A stretch of DNA of 6,468 nt. Origin: an uncultured Ilumatobacter sp. (GTDB taxonomy: Bacteria; Actinomycetota; Acidimicrobiia; Acidimicrobiales; Ilumatobacteraceae). Under the pieces are notes generated by a model that was not told the origin of the DNA, did not search any database, and saw nothing but the letters and a program-made list of their open reading frames with translations. Below, piece after piece: positions 5,804-6,468 of this stretch; the first letter of the stretch is position 1; each line of letters begins with the position of its first letter. The stretch covers positions 1-6,468 of the forward strand of contig CALICC010000146.1 of the NCBI GenBank assembly GCA_938049325.1, written 5' to 3'. The position numbers were made by a program, and so were the translations under genes.

Positions 5804-5809
5804 AGCGTA
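5804..5809 (-). promoter_or_regulatory. Candidate -10 element for trpD-thrB
   Basis: TACGCT on the minus strand fits TANNNT and ends 8 nt before the trpD ATG, in the 50-bp gap after whiB. No convincing -35 hexamer is seen. It would make trpD-thrB a separate, near-leaderless transcription unit that does not depend on whiB read-through. Confidence 0.3.
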
Positions 5810-5845
5810 TGTCGCAGGCGAGCGGCCGCGGACGATGCGGCGCCG

Positions 5846-6103
5846 CTACGCGGTGCGGCGGCGCTGGCGGATGATGCGCCGTCGGTCGCGCTCGGTGGCG
5901 CCTCCCCAGACGCCGGACTTCTCACGGAACGTCAGCGCGTGATCGAGACACTTCTGCTGAACGTTGCAACCGTCGCAGACTCGTTTGGCGATCTGCGCTT
6001 CCGCTTCGTCATCCGGGTAGAAGATCGATGCTTCGAGTCCGCGGCAGGCCCCCAGGTCCCACCACTTCCCCGCTTCGGTCGTCTTGAGTTCCTGTAGTGA
6101 CAT
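5846..6103 (-). CDS. WhiB-family iron-sulfur transcriptional regulator
   Basis: 85 residues. The four cluster cysteines are Cys20, Cys43, Cys46 and Cys52 in the family arrangement C-x(n)-C-x-x-C-x5-C. The WhiB turn GVWGG (64-68) is followed by TERDRR and a basic tail, RRIIRQRRR, that contacts DNA. Also typical are ACRG (19-22) and SIFYP. Known: WhiB proteins bind a 4Fe-4S cluster, usually attach to the principal sigma factor region 4, and respond to redox state, nitric oxide or antibiotics. Inference: a redox-sensing regulator of the short, single-domain class near WhiB1/WhiB2 in size; I cannot assign a subclass from sequence alone. There is no AT-hook as in WhiB7. A GGGGGAA ribosome binding site precedes the ATG. 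The stop codon overlaps a GC palindrome, but no terminator T-run follows. Confidence 0.95.
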   Translation of the reverse strand: MSLQELKTTEAGKWWDLGACRGLEASIFYPDDEAEAQIAKRVCDGCNVQQKCLDHALTFREKSGVWGGATERDRRRIIRQRRRTA

Positions 6104-6108
6104 GTCGG

Positions 6109-6115
6109 TTCCCCC
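6109..6115 (-). promoter_or_regulatory. Ribosome binding site of the WhiB gene
   Basis: GGGGGAA on the minus strand, 5 nt before the ATG at 6103. It is the clearest Shine-Dalgarno-like sequence I noticed in the window, in contrast to the leaderless-looking genes, and it supports the chosen WhiB start. Confidence 0.65.
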
Positions 6116-6167
6116 ATCGGTACTGACCAGTCGTGCTGTGCGAAGACTCCCTGGCCTTCAGGTCAGC

Positions 6168-6173
6168 AATCTA
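6168..6173 (-). promoter_or_regulatory. Candidate -10 element for the WhiB gene
   Basis: TAGATT on the minus strand fits TANNNT and would give a 5' leader of roughly 60 nt. That leader contains a 6-bp inverted repeat (CTGACC 6123-6128 and GGTCAG 6161-6166). No good -35 hexamer lies 16-18 bp upstream, so the support is weak. Confidence 0.25.
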
Positions 6174-6199
6174 GGTGGCGGGGTCGCCGAGCGCCAGGG

Positions 6200-6209
6200 G
6201 CAAATTTGC
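6200..6209. promoter_or_regulatory. Perfect 10-bp palindrome upstream of the WhiB gene
   Basis: GCAAATTTGC is a perfect palindrome with an AT-rich centre in otherwise GC-rich DNA. It lies 27 bp upstream of the candidate -10 and 20 bp after the stop codon of the upstream gene. The position would suit an activator or repressor site for the WhiB promoter, but no known regulator consensus is recognised. Confidence 0.3.
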
Positions 6210-6229
6210 ACCGCTACGCAGGGTGTTCG

Positions 6230-6468
6230 TCAGCCACGCAGATCGCCGAGCAACTCGTCGCGCGTCGAGTCGAGCAACTCGACCACTTCGAGGTAGTTCG
6301 GATGGTCGACCTGGATACGCACCGGTCCGGACCCGAAAACTTCGACCTGTTCAGGCGTCAACTCCCAACGCACGTAGTGGACCGCCGCTGTGACGTTCTC
6401 ACGCGTGAGTCCGGCCGCGTGCTGCTCGTCGATGATCGACCGCACCACGTCGCCGTTGTCGAGGACGA
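6230..6468 (-). CDS. C-terminal part of an unrecognised protein (5' end outside the window)
   Basis: The frame is open from the right edge to a TGA at 6230-6232 and gives 78 complete codons, starting VLDNGDVVRSIIDEQ and ending LLGDLRG. An internal GTG at 6448 could be a start, but the frame continues upstream without a stop and the residues there look equally protein-like, so I treat the gene as truncated by the window. Seen: an acidic, soluble sequence with a helical first part (LTRENVTAAVHYVRWEL), a short beta-like stretch (GPVRIQVDHP) and a final helix rich in Leu, Glu and Asp. There are no cysteines, transmembrane segments or catalytic motifs that I recognise. It lies upstream of the WhiB gene on the same strand, 126 bp away. 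I do not recognise the family. Confidence 0.65.
   Translation of the reverse strand, partial: VLDNGDVVRSIIDEQHAAGLTRENVTAAVHYVRWELTPEQVEVFGSGPVRIQVDHPNYLEVVELLDSTRDELLGDLRG

Noticed and set aside
5837..5846. GCGGCGCCGC palindrome at the WhiB stop as an intrinsic terminator
   Set aside because: It is a 10-bp palindrome with no loop, has no T-run after it, and short GC palindromes are expected by chance in DNA of this composition.
4605..5942. 445-codon plus-strand open frame opposite trpD and thrB
   Set aside because: Antisense shadow of two well-identified genes in GC-rich DNA. Its product is Arg/His-rich with no recognisable motif.

Overview
The window looks like chromosomal DNA from a high-GC actinobacterium, probably of the Acidimicrobiia/Ilumatobacter type. 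The evidence is a WhiB-family regulator (a family confined to Actinobacteria and their phages), a DnaQ-like exonuclease fused to a Cho/UvrC-like nuclease of the kind represented by mycobacterial Rv2191, a candidate actinobacterial-type LexA box, and a high GC content judged by eye. The family-level placement is inference.

Left part (1-365): the last codons of a probable GNAT acetyltransferase (+), then a non-coding gap that holds an array of about eleven 16-bp direct repeats. Two inverted copies of the same unit lie to its left, and together they could form a large hairpin. This gap separates the acetyltransferase from the 3' end of the next, convergent gene.

Middle left (366-3869): a divergent pair shares a 74-bp intergenic region. 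Leftward is a coiled-coil protein with a C-terminal NYN/YacP-type RNase domain. Rightward is the DnaQ-GIY-YIG-UVR fusion. The shared region carries a TTGACA hexamer and a LexA-box-like palindrome placed where a repressor would block transcription of the nuclease gene, which suggests DNA-damage (SOS) control. A DUF664/DinB-superfamily gene follows closely on the same strand.

Middle right (3892-5795, minus strand): trpD (anthranilate phosphoribosyltransferase, tryptophan synthesis) is followed by thrB (homoserine kinase, threonine synthesis). The two share a GTGA stop/start overlap. They converge on the repair-gene block. From memory, in Mycobacterium tuberculosis the Rv2191-type fusion and trpD (Rv2192c) are also convergent neighbours, so this window looks like that conserved pair with two extra genes between them.

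Right part (5846-6468, minus strand): a small WhiB-family iron-sulfur regulator with a clear ribosome binding site, a 126-bp gap with a perfect 10-bp palindrome, and the 3' end of an unrecognised gene cut by the window edge.

Three genes (NYN, DUF664, trpD) have a TANNNT hexamer 6-8 nt before their ATG and no Shine-Dalgarno sequence, a pattern typical of leaderless actinobacterial transcripts. I found no wholly new defence or mobile system. The features most worth following up are the repeat array and the candidate SOS-controlled divergent promoter.
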